Below, piece by piece: positions 35,116 to 45,262 of a stretch of 64,000 nucleotides of DNA. Below the pieces are notes generated by a model. It made no database searches and was not told the DNA's origin. It saw nothing but the letters and a program-made list of their open reading frames with translations. The DNA lies in assembly GCF_000761245.1 (NCBI RefSeq), contig NZ_AWOR01000012.1:1-64000 (forward strand), written 5' to 3'. How positions within the stretch are numbered: position 1 is the stretch's first letter; the number at the start of each line of letters is the position of its first letter. A program made the position numbers and the translations under genes. This stretch comes from Comamonas testosteroni (GTDB lineage: Bacteria; Pseudomonadota; Gammaproteobacteria; Burkholderiales; Burkholderiaceae_C).

Positions 35116-36072
35116 ATGAATGGTTCCGCAGTAGCGGCTCTACTACCGGTGATTGCATTGATCGGTGCAGGGTTTGGCTTGGCGCGTGTCGGGCTGGTGC
35201 GGCAGGCAGCAGTCAAGGACATGTCCAACCTTGTGTTCCTATTGCTGCTGCCTTCACTGCTGTTTCGCACCATGGCTCAGGTCCATATCGGCGAATTGGA
35301 TTACCGACCGATTGGCGTGTATTTCCTATCGGCCATCATCGTATTCGTGACAACGATGCTGGTCTACGGCTTCAACACCCTGGCTGCGGCGCGCGGATTG
35401 GCCAGCATGTTCAGCAATGCAGCCATGATCGGCGTACCGCTCGTGGGCCTGGCCTTTGGCGAGCAGGGACTGGTGACGCTGTTCACCTTGATCTCGGTGC
35501 ACGCCCTGGTACTGCTGACGGCCGCGACCATGGTGTTCGAGTTGGCATCCTCCCGAGAACAGCATGTGGACGAGGCCCACAACAAACGATCCATGGGGCG
35601 CACTGTCTGGCAGGCAGTGCGCAATAGCATCATCCACCCTGTGCCTTTGCCGATTCTGGCTGGCCTGCTGTGGTCATTGACCGGCTGGCCTCTGCCTGAC
35701 GTGCTTGATACCTCACTCAAGATGCTGGGATCGGCCATGGGCCCCATGGCGTTGCTGCTCGTCGGCATCACGCTGGCCTACACCAGGATCGGAGCTTACT
35801 GGCGACCCGCGATGCGCATCACGCTGGTTAAATCGCTGGTGCACCCACTTATGTTTCTCGTCTGCGCCTGGATACTTCAACTGCGCGGCCCGGCCATGGG
35901 AGTGATGCTGATCTGCTCAGCTTTGCCTGTGGGCGCCAACGCACTGCTATTCACCCAGCGCTACCGGGTTGCCGAGGATGAGGTGGTGGCCAGCATTGCC
36001 CTCTCCACATTGATGGCCCTGGTGACCATGCCGCTGCTGCTGATGCTGCTGCACGTCTTTCACGGGACATAG
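35116..36072 (+). CDS. Auxin efflux carrier (AEC)-family transporter
   Basis: This 318-residue membrane protein has about ten hydrophobic segments in two five-helix halves. It has the usual family start (LLPVIALIGAGFGLARVGLV), the conserved mid-segment ASMFSNAAMIGVPLVGLAFG, and LPVGANALLFTQRY in the second half. Bacterial members carry malate, malonate or other organic acids. GGAGAG lies 5 bases before the ATG. It appears to be a single-gene unit. Confidence 0.92.
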   Translation: MNGSAVAALLPVIALIGAGFGLARVGLVRQAAVKDMSNLVFLLLLPSLLFRTMAQVHIGELDYRPIGVYFLSAIIVFVTTMLVYGFNTLAAARGLASMFSNAAMIGVPLVGLAFGEQGLVTLFTLISVHALVLLTAATMVFELASSREQHVDEAHNKRSMGRTVWQAVRNSIIHPVPLPILAGLLWSLTGWPLPDVLDTSLKMLGSAMGPMALLLVGITLAYTRIGAYWRPAMRITLVKSLVHPLMFLVCAWILQLRGPAMGVMLICSALPVGANALLFTQRYRVAEDEVVASIALSTLMALVTMPLLLMLLHVFHGT

Positions 36073-36500
36073 CCATCTAGGTAGTCCATCGCGCATATCT
36101 ATCCAGGTTCTACCCTGGTTCAATCGGAGCTCAGTCTTGCCCTGCCGAAGCAGGGCACTGCGGCATCGGCAGAAACATTGCAGTGAACCGACTGGGAGCC
36201 AGCCAGCGAAAGTTGGAGCAGATATCGACAAGTCCTGTAATAAAAGCTTGGCTTTGGCGTTCAGGCGGCTACTCCAAAGTGCAGGACGGGATGACGCAGA
36301 TTAATTGGCAAGGGAATAGCGCTCATCCAGGTCGGCAAGGACGAAGAAGGCAAGGACTCGGGCTCTGTCGCTCAGAAGCCGCAATCACTCATAAAAAAGG
36401 CGCTCCAGAAACCCACGAAAAGTTACACTTTGAATGCATGGACACAAATTGACACGAGCTCTCAAACCGAAAACATTGGCTGCTAAAGGAGGCGCGCAAA
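36073..36500. other. Intergenic stretch with a short hairpin, no clear gene
   Basis: GCCCTGC (36139-36145) and GCAGGGC (36150-36156) form a small stem 70 bp after the AEC gene, without a T run. The stretch 36310-36480 stays open in one frame but has no start site or recognisable motif. The end holds the AAGGAGG ribosome site of the next chemoreceptor. Confidence 0.5.
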
Positions 36501-38234
36501 ATGAATCGTTTGAAAATTTCCACTCGGCTGACTTTCTCGTTCATGACATTGATGGTGCTGATACTGGTGCTGGGAGGGGTGGCACTTTTGGGGTCGTCGA
36601 CTCAGCGCTCAGCCCTCACCGACATCACCCAGAAGCAAATCCCGATCATTCGCACGCTGAACACCATCACTGATGGCGCCAATGAACAGGCGATTCAGTT
36701 CCGCAACCTAGCGATCTTTTCCACGGAGGCGCTCCAGGCCTCGGCACGGGCCATGATTCAGAAGACCCGCACCGAGGTGGCTGCAGAAATGGATTCGCTG
36801 GGCAAGCACACTCACTCCGGCCTGGGGCAATCGCTGCTGGAAGATCTGAAGCAGCGGCGCGTGGCCTTCCTCAAATCCGGTGATGAATTTCTTGGACTGC
36901 TCGATCAGGGCCAAAGAGATGAAGCGCTGAGTTTGCTGGAAACCCAACTGCGCCCCAACCAACTCGAATATCAGCGGGTTATCCGCAGCATGCTGGATCA
37001 CCAGACCCAAAGCTCCGACGTGGCCAGCGAAAAGGCAGAAGCTGCCGCCGACAATCTGTTCCAGGAAGTGTTGGCGACAGGTGCAATCGCCATTCTTCTA
37101 GCGGTAACCCTTGCCATCACGATTACTCGCTCCATCACCCGCCCCCTGTCCCTGGCCATGGCAGCAGCCGACCGCGTGGCCAGAGGTGATCTCAGCGGCC
37201 AGATCATGGTGAAATCCCAGGATGAGACCGGTCAACTGTTGAGTGCGCTGCAACGCATGCAACATAGCCTGGTGAGCACGGTATCGGCGGTGCGTGGCAA
37301 TGCTCAGGGAGTTGCTTCGGGCAGCGCTCAGATCGCCATGGGCAATAACGACCTATCCAGCCGCACGGAAGAGCAAGCAAGCGCTCTTGAGCAAACTGCT
37401 GCGTCCATGGAACAGTTGGGTGCGACGGTCAAACAGAATGCCGACAACGCACGCCAGGCCAATCAGATGGCACTGAATGCATCCACTGTGGCCACACAGG
37501 GCGGTGAAGTGGTCGCAGAGGTAGTGGAGACCATGAAGAGCATCAATGAAAGCAGCCACAAGATTTCCGACATCATCGGTGTCATTGATGGCATCGCTTT
37601 CCAGACCAATATTCTGGCGTTAAATGCTGCCGTCGAAGCTGCCCGCGCCGGTGAGCAAGGACGGGGCTTTGCAGTGGTGGCAAGCGAAGTGCGAGCTCTG
37701 GCTGGACGCTCGGCTGAGGCCGCCAAGGAGATCAAGCAGCTCATTACCACCAGCGTGCAGCGCGTGGAGCAGGGCTCCTTGCTCGTGGACAAAGCCGGCG
37801 AGACCATGACCGATGTGGTCACGGCCATTCGGCGCGTCACCGACATCATGGGTGAAATCAGCGCTGCCAGCCATGAGCAAAGCTCGGGCATGGCCCAGAT
37901 AGGGGAAGCCGTTACCCAAATGGATCAAACCACGCAGCAGAACGCGGCATTGGTCGAGGAAATGGCCGCCGCAGCCAGCAGCTTGCACAACCAAGCACAG
38001 TCGCTGGTCGAAGCAGTGGCAGTCTTCAAGTTGTCAGAGCACCAACAAAATACCTCTGCCGCAATGCAGGCAGCGTCGGTCAACCCGACAAAACCGGCAA
38101 CAGTGGCAAGAGTATCGGAGTCGCCACCAAAGCCCCTCATGGCCACCAAGTCCCCTGTACTGCGTCGCCCAGTTGCTATCGCTGGAACACAGCAGACTAC
38201 GGGCAAGAATGGCGATGACTGGGAAACTTTCTGA
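36501..38234 (+). CDS. Methyl-accepting chemotaxis protein with CheR-docking tail
   Basis: This 577-residue receptor has its first membrane segment at about residues 10-32 and a four-helix-bundle sensor domain ([36 protein letters not shown]). The second membrane segment is at about 190-210, followed by HAMP and the signalling domain with the intact tip [20 protein letters not shown]. After a flexible Pro/Ala/Ser linker it ends in DDWETF, close to the NWETF pentapeptide that tethers the methyltransferase CheR. AAGGAGG lies upstream of the ATG. 4HB receptors sense small molecules such as organic acids; the ligand here is unknown. Confidence 0.95.
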   Translation: MNRLKISTRLTFSFMTLMVLILVLGGVALLGSSTQRSALTDITQKQIPIIRTLNTITDGANEQAIQFRNLAIFSTEALQASARAMIQKTRTEVAAEMDSLGKHTHSGLGQSLLEDLKQRRVAFLKSGDEFLGLLDQGQRDEALSLLETQLRPNQLEYQRVIRSMLDHQTQSSDVASEKAEAAADNLFQEVLATGAIAILLAVTLAITITRSITRPLSLAMAAADRVARGDLSGQIMVKSQDETGQLLSALQRMQHSLVSTVSAVRGNAQGVASGSAQIAMGNNDLSSRTEEQASALEQTAASMEQLGATVKQNADNARQANQMALNASTVATQGGEVVAEVVETMKSINESSHKISDIIGVIDGIAFQTNILALNAAVEAARAGEQGRGFAVVASEVRALAGRSAEAAKEIKQLITTSVQRVEQGSLLVDKAGETMTDVVTAIRRVTDIMGEISAASHEQSSGMAQIGEAVTQMDQTTQQNAALVEEMAAAASSLHNQAQSLVEAVAVFKLSEHQQNTSAAMQAASVNPTKPATVARVSESPPKPLMATKSPVLRRPVAIAGTQQTTGKNGDDWETF

Positions 38235-38767
38235 GGGGGCTTCCTAGCAGATCCAGCGAGCAAAGGCGGTGAGGCGTCAGGCCTGCCGCATTTTGAACTT
38301 ATCGGTGTCGGCGCATAACTTCGTGCTTTGCAGCAGATATGCGTAGACGATGAGCAACTCCACACACCAGGACCTGCGGCCAGTAGCTCCTTAGGCCGCA
38401 TTACAACGGCCAGTCTTATGTGATGCGCGCCAAACCTCTCACACGGTGCTCCGCACTTTGAAGGAGGCTGGCGGGCATCGCACACCTCAGCGAGGAACTC
38501 TCTCACCCCGCAAGTCATCACCTCTGACAGCAACCCTGTTTTTATTCGAGATGATGATAGATCGGGATCCCAGGGAGGCCGCCTCCCCGCGCCAGAGCAG
38601 ACCTCCAAGTACTTGCATATCCCCAGCATCAGCGCCGGCTGCAGCGGTACTTCACAGTTCACAGATCACAGATCACAGATCACCATCATGACCAGTTGAC
38701 TCAGGACCTGGCTGGTCACTCCACGCCAGGTACAAGTCACGCGTTTCACGGAACGTGTACAGACGTT
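38235..38767. other. Intergenic stretch with a 7-bp tandem repeat
   Basis: No convincing gene lies in these 533 bases. TTCACAG, TTCACAG, ATCACAG, ATCACAG form four tandem 7-bp units at 38651-38678, followed by a degenerate fifth. I see no terminator with a T run after the chemoreceptor. Confidence 0.5.
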
Positions 38768-39712
38768 CTACAGTTCCACCCGAGCTTCGCGCCGTACGGC
38801 CTGTGGCGGCATGCCGAAGCCACGCAGGAAAGCTTCGCGCATATGGCGCCGGTCACGAAAACCTGTCTCCTGAGCAATCACCTCCAGCGGATGCCGACTG
38901 CCCTCAATCATCAGCCGTGCGGCTTCAAGCCGAAGACCCTCCACGGCTTTGGCGGGGGACTGGCCCGTCTCGGCCGTGAACACCCGGCTGAACTGGCGTG
39001 GACTCAAGCTGGCAGCCTCGGCCAGCTCTTCCACACTCAGTGCTTGAGAAAGATTGCGCCGTGCATGCTCCAACGCCTGCTGGATGCGGTCTGACTTGGG
39101 TGCCAGCTTGAGCATCTCGGAGTGCTGTGACTGCCCGCCCGAGCGGCGCTGGTGCATGACCAAACGATGTGCAACCGACCGTGCAACCTTTGCGCCGAGG
39201 TCTTTTTCCACCAGCGCCAACGCCAGATCGATCTCCGCAGTCATACCGGCAGAGGTCCAGATCGGCCCGTCAGCGATATAGATGCGGTCGGACTCAATCT
39301 GCGCCCGTGGGTGGCGCTGCTGCAAGGCCTCGGCCCAATACCAGTGCGTGGTGGCGCGGCGCCCATCAAGCAGGCCCGCGTCGCCCAGCAGGAAAGCGCC
39401 CGTGCACAGACCGGCCACGCGCCGCGCAGATACCGCCACCTTGCTCAGCAGCCGGATCAGTTCCGGTGCCGGAGCGGCGTCTCTTGGAGTGAGATTGCCC
39501 GCAACCAGCCAGGTGTCTGCCCTGCTGCGTGCTGTGAGGGGCTTTGCCTGCAATGCAAGCCCTGCCGAAGCTCGAGCAGCACCACCCATTGCATAGGTTT
39601 CCACCTCATAAAAGGGCTTCTCCACCATCAGGTTGGCGAGTTCGAACACGGCCTGGGTGGCCAGCGCCATGACTTGGAAGCCTTCCGGCAGGATGTAACC
39701 GATACGGTGCAT
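38768..39712 (-). CDS. GlxA/FtrA-type AraC-family regulator
   Basis: This 314-residue regulator has a DJ-1/PfpI-like N-terminal domain (GYILPEGFQVMALATQAVFEL, VAGLCTGAFLLGDAGLLDGR, TTHWYWAE). An AraC DNA-binding domain follows (EELAEAASLSPRQFSRVF, then TGFRDRRHMREAF). ATG at 39712 has an AAAGGG upstream; the longer start at 39730 adds six residues. It is divergent from the SDR-thiolase-thioesterase genes and probably controls them. Confidence 0.92.
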   Translation of the reverse strand: MHRIGYILPEGFQVMALATQAVFELANLMVEKPFYEVETYAMGGAARASAGLALQAKPLTARSRADTWLVAGNLTPRDAAPAPELIRLLSKVAVSARRVAGLCTGAFLLGDAGLLDGRRATTHWYWAEALQQRHPRAQIESDRIYIADGPIWTSAGMTAEIDLALALVEKDLGAKVARSVAHRLVMHQRRSGGQSQHSEMLKLAPKSDRIQQALEHARRNLSQALSVEELAEAASLSPRQFSRVFTAETGQSPAKAVEGLRLEAARLMIEGSRHPLEVIAQETGFRDRRHMREAFLRGFGMPPQAVRREARVEL

Positions 39713-39828
39713 AAGGAACGCCCTTTCCAATGTCCTTTTTCATGACTATATACGTCATTTACGACAAAACCCGTACATCGCACCATTCATGCCATGGACA
39801 ACATCCATCCACCTCAAGGAGTTTCACC

Positions 39829-40629
39829 ATGGCACAAACCCATCTCGGCACCGCCCTCATTACCGGGGCATCCAGCGGCATCGGCGCGCTATATGCACAA
39901 AAGCTCGCTCAGCGTGGCTATGACCTGATCCTGGTCGCCCGCAACCGCGAACAGCTGAACGCGCTGGCAAGCAGCATCAGCACTCGCACGGGCCGTGCGG
40001 TAGAAGTCCTGCCGACCGATCTGAACAACCGCACTGAACTGGCGCGCGTGGAAGAGCAATTGCGCACGGACGCCAGCATCACCTTGCTGGTCAACAATGC
40101 GGGCATGGGCACACACACGCCCTTGCTGCACAGCGACGTTGAAAAGATGACCCGCATGGTCGATCTGAATGCCACGGTACCTATGCGGCTGGCTTATGCG
40201 GCGGCTCCTGGCTTCGTGGCTCGCGGACGTGGAGCGATCATCAACATTGCGTCCATCGTCGCCATCTCCCCCGAGACTCTGAATGGCGTCTACGGCGCCA
40301 GCAAGGCTTTTGTACTGGCTTTCAGTCAGTCGCTTCAGCATGAGTTGACCGACAAAGGTGTTCGGGTGCAGGCAGTGCTGCCTGGTGCTACGGCCACGGA
40401 CTTCTGGGCCATCGGCGGATTGCCGGTAGAGAACCTGGATGCAAGCATCGTGATGAGCGCCGAAGACCTCGTCGATGCAGCACTGCTGGGGTTTGAGCGT
40501 GGAGAAAAGGTCTCCATCCCCTCGCTGCACGCTGGCGAGAAGTGGGATGCCTATGAGGCCACACGCCAAGCTATGGCCGGCCAGTTGTCCAGCAACACCG
40601 TCGCCCAGCGCTACGCCGCTGCGCGCTGA
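39829..40629 (+). CDS. Short-chain dehydrogenase/reductase
   Basis: This 266-residue classical SDR has the cofactor motif TGASSGIG (residues 9-16), the structural NNAG (at about 91), catalytic Ser in INIASIV, and YGASK at about 155-159. Chain and motif spacing are normal. AAGGAG lies 8 bases before the ATG at 39829. It is followed 21 bp later by a thiolase, so the pair could carry out hydroxyacyl oxidation and cleavage, or reductive acyl-CoA steps. Substrate is unknown. Confidence 0.93.
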   Translation: MAQTHLGTALITGASSGIGALYAQKLAQRGYDLILVARNREQLNALASSISTRTGRAVEVLPTDLNNRTELARVEEQLRTDASITLLVNNAGMGTHTPLLHSDVEKMTRMVDLNATVPMRLAYAAAPGFVARGRGAIINIASIVAISPETLNGVYGASKAFVLAFSQSLQHELTDKGVRVQAVLPGATATDFWAIGGLPVENLDASIVMSAEDLVDAALLGFERGEKVSIPSLHAGEKWDAYEATRQAMAGQLSSNTVAQRYAAAR

Positions 40630-40650
40630 CTATCGCAAGGAGCCCATGTC

Positions 40651-41784
40651 ATGAAAGCCGTTATTGCAGCTTATGCTCGCTCGCCGTTTCACTTCGCCCG
40701 CAAAGGCCGCCTGGCCGAAGTGCGGCCGGACACGCTGGCAGCCCAGGTCGTACAGGGTTTGTTGAAGCGCTCAGACCTCGATCCTGCACTATTGGAGGAT
40801 GTGATCCTCGGCTGCGCCTACCCCGAGGCCTCGCAAGGCAACAATCTGGCGCGCATCGTCGGCCTGCTGGCCGGCCTGCCTGAAACCGTGGGCGGCATGA
40901 CCGTGAACCGGTTTTGCGGCTCGTCGATGCAGGCCGTGCATATTGCCGCCGCGCAGATCGAGGCAGGCATGGGCGACGCCTTCCTCTGCGTGGGCGTGGA
41001 ATCCATGACAATGGTTCCGCAGGGCGGCTTCAACTTCTCGCCGAACCCCCAGTTGCAGGCAAATACCGACGCCTACACTTCAATGGGCGAAACGGCGGAA
41101 AACGTGGCGCAGAGATGGGGGGTGAACCGCGCCGACCAGGAGTTGCTGGCTCTGCAATCCCACCTGAAAGCCGCCGCTGCGCGCGACCAGGGTCTGCTGG
41201 TCGATGAAATCGTGCCTATTCTTTTACCGGATGGAGAGCTGCTGGATGCCGACGGCTGCATACGCCCCGCCACCACACTGGAGGCCCTGGCCGGGCTCAA
41301 GCCCGCTTTCAGACCTGATGGAGCGGTCACGGCGGGCACATCGTCGCCGTTGACCGATGGCGCTGCGGCCGTGCTGGTCACCCGCGACGATTTTGCCGAA
41401 CGCCATGGTCTGCAGGCACTGGCGCGCATCCGCAGCTTCGCGACCGTGGGAGTGGACCCAGCGATCATGGGCATAGGTCCGATCCCTGCCACGCGCAAGG
41501 CACTGGCCCGTGCAGGTCTCACTGTGACCGATCTGGACGTGGTTGAGATCAACGAAGCTTTTTCGTCTCAGGCGCTGGCCTGCATCCGAGACCTCGGCCT
41601 GGACATGGCGACCGTGAATATTGACGGCGGGGGGCTGGCCATCGGTCATCCACTTGGCGCCACTGGTGCGCGCATCACAGGCAAGGCAGCTGCCTTGCTT
41701 GCACGACAGCAGGGACGATATGCCCTGGCCACCCAATGCATCGGCGGTGGGCAAGGTATTGCTACGGTGCTGGAGAGACCGTGA
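40651..41784 (+). CDS. Acetyl-CoA acetyltransferase (thiolase)
   Basis: This 377-residue thiolase has its nucleophilic Cys89 in NRFCGSSM, the conserved His in GGGLAIGHPLGATGAR, and the second Cys in TQCIGGGQG. The NEAF motif is in VVEINEAFSSQALA. Degradative and biosynthetic thiolases share these features. It is the second gene of an SDR-thiolase-thioesterase row, suggesting CoA-ester metabolism controlled by the AraC-type gene upstream. The ribosome site is AAGGAG. Confidence 0.95.
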   Translation: MKAVIAAYARSPFHFARKGRLAEVRPDTLAAQVVQGLLKRSDLDPALLEDVILGCAYPEASQGNNLARIVGLLAGLPETVGGMTVNRFCGSSMQAVHIAAAQIEAGMGDAFLCVGVESMTMVPQGGFNFSPNPQLQANTDAYTSMGETAENVAQRWGVNRADQELLALQSHLKAAAARDQGLLVDEIVPILLPDGELLDADGCIRPATTLEALAGLKPAFRPDGAVTAGTSSPLTDGAAAVLVTRDDFAERHGLQALARIRSFATVGVDPAIMGIGPIPATRKALARAGLTVTDLDVVEINEAFSSQALACIRDLGLDMATVNIDGGGLAIGHPLGATGARITGKAAALLARQQGRYALATQCIGGGQGIATVLERP

Positions 41785-41830
41785 ACTCATATCGACAGAG
41801 ACCAAGACTTCAACTCCACTCAAGGACACC

Positions 41831-42246
41831 ATGATGCTCCGTAGCACTGAAACCTGGACAGTCTGCTTGAGCGCCAGCGCGGCACACTGCCCGATACCTT
41901 TGGCGCGCGACCGATGGCACTGGCCGAAGGCCGCATGACCATGGAGCTGACTATTGCGCCGTGGATGATGGCTCCCAATGGCTTTCTACATGCCGCCACA
42001 CAGGTGATGCTGGCCGACACCTGCGCCGGCTATGCGACCCTGGCGCATCTACCGGAGGGTGCAAAAGGATTCACGACACTGGAGCTGAAATCCAACTTCC
42101 TTGGTACTGCGAAGCAAGGAATCTTGCACGTGGAGGCCGTGGCCGAACATCTGGGGAGGACAACGCAGGTGTGGTCGGCTACCTTGTTCGATGACAAGGG
42201 CCGTAGGCTATCGTTATTCCGTTGCTCGCAGATCGTGCTCTGGTGA
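41831..42246 (+). pseudogene. PaaI-family thioesterase with an apparent one-base deletion
   Basis: The frame from 41914 encodes the hotdog thioesterase core (LTIAPWMMAPNGFLHAATQVMLAD, GYATLAHLPEGAKGF, SNFLGTAKQG). Upstream of it the same frame reads NLDSLLERQRGTLPDTFGARP, as expected for the family, but meets a TGA at 41848-41850. An ATG at 41831 with AAGGA upstream lies in another frame. Adding one A to the AAA at 41850-41852 joins the two into a normal protein. So this is a genuine frameshift, a sequencing error, or a gene restarted at the ATG at 41914. It follows the thiolase by 46 bp. Confidence 0.75.
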
Positions 42247-42803
42247 CTGGGTCGTTGCCGCGCTTGAGTCAGCAGCCTAAAAACATCTGACAGAAATCGA
42301 TGGCTCCGAGAGTGAAGACGGAGCTCGGATACCGCGCAGCGCGCAGCGCGCAGGCCAGGCTTTTGCTATGACCTGCGATCCACGCCAACAGAAAACCTCT
42401 GTGCGAAAGTCAGCCGAGCGCGGCGCGCAAGACGCGCCCCCCCGAACCCGCAGGAACCCAAATATCTGCACCCTACATTCCGGCAGCTATGTGTTCAAAG
42501 CTAGCTCCGCCATGAGTTTCACGCTGGGGCAGCGGCTGTATCGCCCGCGCCCATGCTGGCCATACAGCCGCTCAATGACGGCACACAAAATCTCTTGGCA
42601 TTCCCCGCCGCTTCATGAAGCGCAGCCATGGGCCGCTGCTGCACCGCGATTTTCACCCAACCGGTGGCAATGAACTCGAGACCGTGATCGGCGACACCAG
42701 AGGCATGCTGCCATCCTTTACCTCAACGAGACCGGTATACGCTTGAGGAGCATGCAGACTGTTTGCCCCGCCCTGCCCTCATCGATTGTGCGAAGGCAGT
42801 GAG
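42247..42803. other. Intergenic stretch without a recognisable gene
   Basis: These 557 bases lie between converging units. GCGCAGC is repeated (GCGCAGCGCGCAGCGCGCAG near 42336). The remaining open frames are short and have no family resemblance or ribosome site. Confidence 0.55.
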
Positions 42804-43655
42804 CTAGCTTGCCTCGATCAAACCCATCAAGACCTGACCCACATCGGCCTCCACCTTGAAAGCCAGCAGTGCATCCGCCCTTGTCACGCCTTGATTGATG
42901 GCCACGATGGACTTGCCCTGCTCATGCGCTGCTAGAGCAAAGCGGTAACCCGAATACACCATCAATGAAGAGCCGGCGATCAGCACGGCGTCGGCCCTGG
43001 CCACGGCAGCCATGCAGGTCTGCACGCGTTCACGTGGCACGGTCTCGCCAAAGAACACCACATCGGGCTTGATCAGGCCCGTTCCGCAATGTGGGCAGGC
43101 GGGAACGACAAACCCGCTGAAGTCCCGCCCCTCCAGATCGGCATCGCCGTCAGGTGCAGGGGCGGCATACAGCTGGGCCCAAGCCGGGTTCAGTGCGAGC
43201 AGCCGCTGCTGCAGATCGGCGCGGGCAGAGCGCTTGTCGCAGTCCATGCAGCGCACGGTGTCGATGCGCCCGTGCAGGTCCACGATGTTCAGGCTGCCGG
43301 CCGCGTCATGCAGGCCATCGACATTCTGGGTGATCAGCAGCTCGAGCCGGCCTTGCTGCTCCAGCCGCGCCAGTGCCTGATGGGCAGCACCGGGACGCGC
43401 CTGACCCATCACGCGCCAGCCCAGCATGGAACGCGCCCAATAGCGCTGACGCACCATCACATCGCCCATGAAGGCCTGGTAGGTCACGGGCTGGGGGCGC
43501 TTCCACTGTCCGTTGCGGTCACGATAGTCGGGAATGCCGACTTCGGTGCTGCAGCCGGCGCCACCAATGACCACCACGCGCGGGTGCGCATGCAGCCAGT
43601 CCTGCAGGCGCCACAGCGCCAGAGCATCCACACAATGGTTCAGGGTTTCACTCAT
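42804..43655 (-). CDS. Sir2-family NAD-dependent deacylase, class II (SIRT4-like)
   Basis: This 283-residue sirtuin has the NAD loop GGAGCSTEVGIPDYRD, the catalytic TQNVDGLH and HGR segments, and zinc cysteines in RCMDCDK and CPHCG. The Cys-Ser-Thr variant of the GAGxS loop, the PDYR and the long insert between zinc pairs match class II (SIRT4-like) proteins. Such enzymes remove acyl groups from lysine or ADP-ribosylate. Its ATG overlaps the TAA of the cardiolipin synthase gene by one base, so translation is probably coupled. Confidence 0.92.
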   Translation of the reverse strand: MSETLNHCVDALALWRLQDWLHAHPRVVVIGGAGCSTEVGIPDYRDRNGQWKRPQPVTYQAFMGDVMVRQRYWARSMLGWRVMGQARPGAAHQALARLEQQGRLELLITQNVDGLHDAAGSLNIVDLHGRIDTVRCMDCDKRSARADLQQRLLALNPAWAQLYAAPAPDGDADLEGRDFSGFVVPACPHCGTGLIKPDVVFFGETVPRERVQTCMAAVARADAVLIAGSSLMVYSGYRFALAAHEQGKSIVAINQGVTRADALLAFKVEADVGQVLMGLIEAS

Positions 43656-45094
43656 TACAGCAGCGGCGATGTCAATCGGGCCACGGAACCGATCAGCCGT
43701 CGTCGCAGACCTTTTTCGCTGCGATATTGCACCATTCGAGCCTGGCCCAGATCAGCCTCGAACTGGGCAGCGATGGCCTGATTCAGCTCTGGCCCGTAGC
43801 CGATCACACAGACCTCGTAGTTGAGGAAAAAGCTGCGATAGTCAAAATTGGCCGTGCCGATCATGGCCATATTGTCATCGACCACCAAGGTCTTGGAGTG
43901 CAGCATGCTGGCCGCATATTCATAGATATGCACGCCACAGCGAATCAGCTCGTCAAAATAGGAGCGCGCAGCGGCCGTCACCAATAACGAATCAGACTTC
44001 TTCGGCACCAGAATGCGGACCTCCACACCGCGCAGTGCAGCATTGGTGAGAGCCGTCAGCGCGCCTTCGGTCGGCACAAAGTAAGGCGTGGTCAGCAAGA
44101 TGCGCTGCTGGGCCGCGTTGATGGCCGCCAGATAGGCGCGGTAGATGGCGTCCAGCTGGTCGTCAGGCCCCGAGGTCACGACCTGCATGGGGATGGGGCC
44201 GTCTTCGCAGTCGGGCAGCAAGTCATCGAGATCGTCGGGCAGGCGGTGCGGATCATCGCTGCGGGTGTAGGCCCAGTCCTCGAGAAACACCGTCTGCAGC
44301 CAGTTGACGACGGAGCCTTCGACCCGGAGATGCACATCGTGATAGGCATCGTCACAAATGCGCTCGTTCTCTTCATCGGTGACGTTCACGCCGCCCGTAA
44401 AGCCCACTTTGCCATCGCAGACCAGAATCTTGCGGTGGGTACGGAAGTTGACCACGGGTCGCAGTCGCCGCCCTATCTTGGCGTCGTGAAAGCGCAGCAC
44501 CTCGACCCCGGCCTGCTGCAGCGGCTCGAGAAACTTTCGCCCCAGCTTCTTGGAGCCCAGAGCATCCACCAGCAAACGCACCTGCACACCTGCACGTGCT
44601 TTCTCGATCAGCAAATCACGCAAGGCCGTGCCGGTCTGATCGGGCTCGTAGATGTAGTACTCCAGATGCACATGGTGGCGTGCTGCGCTCACGGCCTCGG
44701 CAATCGCATCAAAGGTCGCGGCGCCCCCCACCAGCAACTGCATGGAAGTGGCCGTGCTTACCGGGAAATCGCTGGTCATGCCGACCAGCCGCGCCACCTG
44801 GCGCAGGCGTTCCTGCTTGGCCGGAATGCGTTCCCTGAGCTTTTGCATGCTGTTGCGCACCCGCGAACGCTTGCGCGAGCGCAGCCGCTTGATACGCTGG
44901 CGTTTCATGCGTTGCGGACCGAAGTAGTAATAGACCAACAGACCCACCACAGGCAGCGCTGCCATGGACAACAGCCAGCTCAGCGTGGCAATCGGCTGGC
45001 TGCGCTGCAGCAAAATCCAGATGCCCACCACGATGACATACAGCGACCAGCCAGCGGACAGCCAGAGCTTGACGCTCTCTTGGCTCAGCTGCAT
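43655..45094 (-). CDS. cls: Cardiolipin synthase (phospholipase D family)
   Basis: This 479-residue membrane enzyme joins two phosphatidylglycerols to give cardiolipin. Two N-terminal membrane helices (about residues 8-28 and 38-60) precede two HKD motifs: HRKILVCDGKVGFTGG near the middle and HSKTLVVDDNMAMIGTANFD near the end. Length matches ClsA. The start ATG at 45094 puts the first helix at the N-terminus. The sirtuin gene overlaps its stop codon. Confidence 0.95.
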   Translation of the reverse strand: MQLSQESVKLWLSAGWSLYVIVVGIWILLQRSQPIATLSWLLSMAALPVVGLLVYYYFGPQRMKRQRIKRLRSRKRSRVRNSMQKLRERIPAKQERLRQVARLVGMTSDFPVSTATSMQLLVGGAATFDAIAEAVSAARHHVHLEYYIYEPDQTGTALRDLLIEKARAGVQVRLLVDALGSKKLGRKFLEPLQQAGVEVLRFHDAKIGRRLRPVVNFRTHRKILVCDGKVGFTGGVNVTDEENERICDDAYHDVHLRVEGSVVNWLQTVFLEDWAYTRSDDPHRLPDDLDDLLPDCEDGPIPMQVVTSGPDDQLDAIYRAYLAAINAAQQRILLTTPYFVPTEGALTALTNAALRGVEVRILVPKKSDSLLVTAAARSYFDELIRCGVHIYEYAASMLHSKTLVVDDNMAMIGTANFDYRSFFLNYEVCVIGYGPELNQAIAAQFEADLGQARMVQYRSEKGLRRRLIGSVARLTSPLL

Positions 45095-45228
45095 TGCTAT
45101 CCAGTCCAATTGCGCACTCCTGTTGTTCGATGAACCATCACCACCATGCCCTCGCAGTATGGCAGCGGCATGGCAGACTGCGGCGATCCGCCTGACCGGG
45201 GGAAACACCCTCAAGCTGGCGCCATGCT

Positions 45229-45246
45229 TTTGTACCGCGCTACAAA
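45229..45246. promoter_or_regulatory. Probable autoregulatory operator of the XRE gene
   Basis: TTTGTA-N6-TACAAA is a perfect dyad (45229-45246). It overlaps a possible -35 (TTGTAC) and precedes TATATT (45250-45255), just upstream of the regulator start at 45263. Confidence 0.5.
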
Positions 45247-45262
45247 GAGTATATTGATACGC

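Noticed and set aside
38651-38678. Four tandem 7-bp units as a possible CRISPR or phase-variable repeat
   Set aside because: Too short for CRISPR, no spacers, and not in or close to a coding start.
42247-42803. Possible remnant genes between the thioesterase and the sirtuin
   Set aside because: Short frames only, no recognisable motif or ribosome site.
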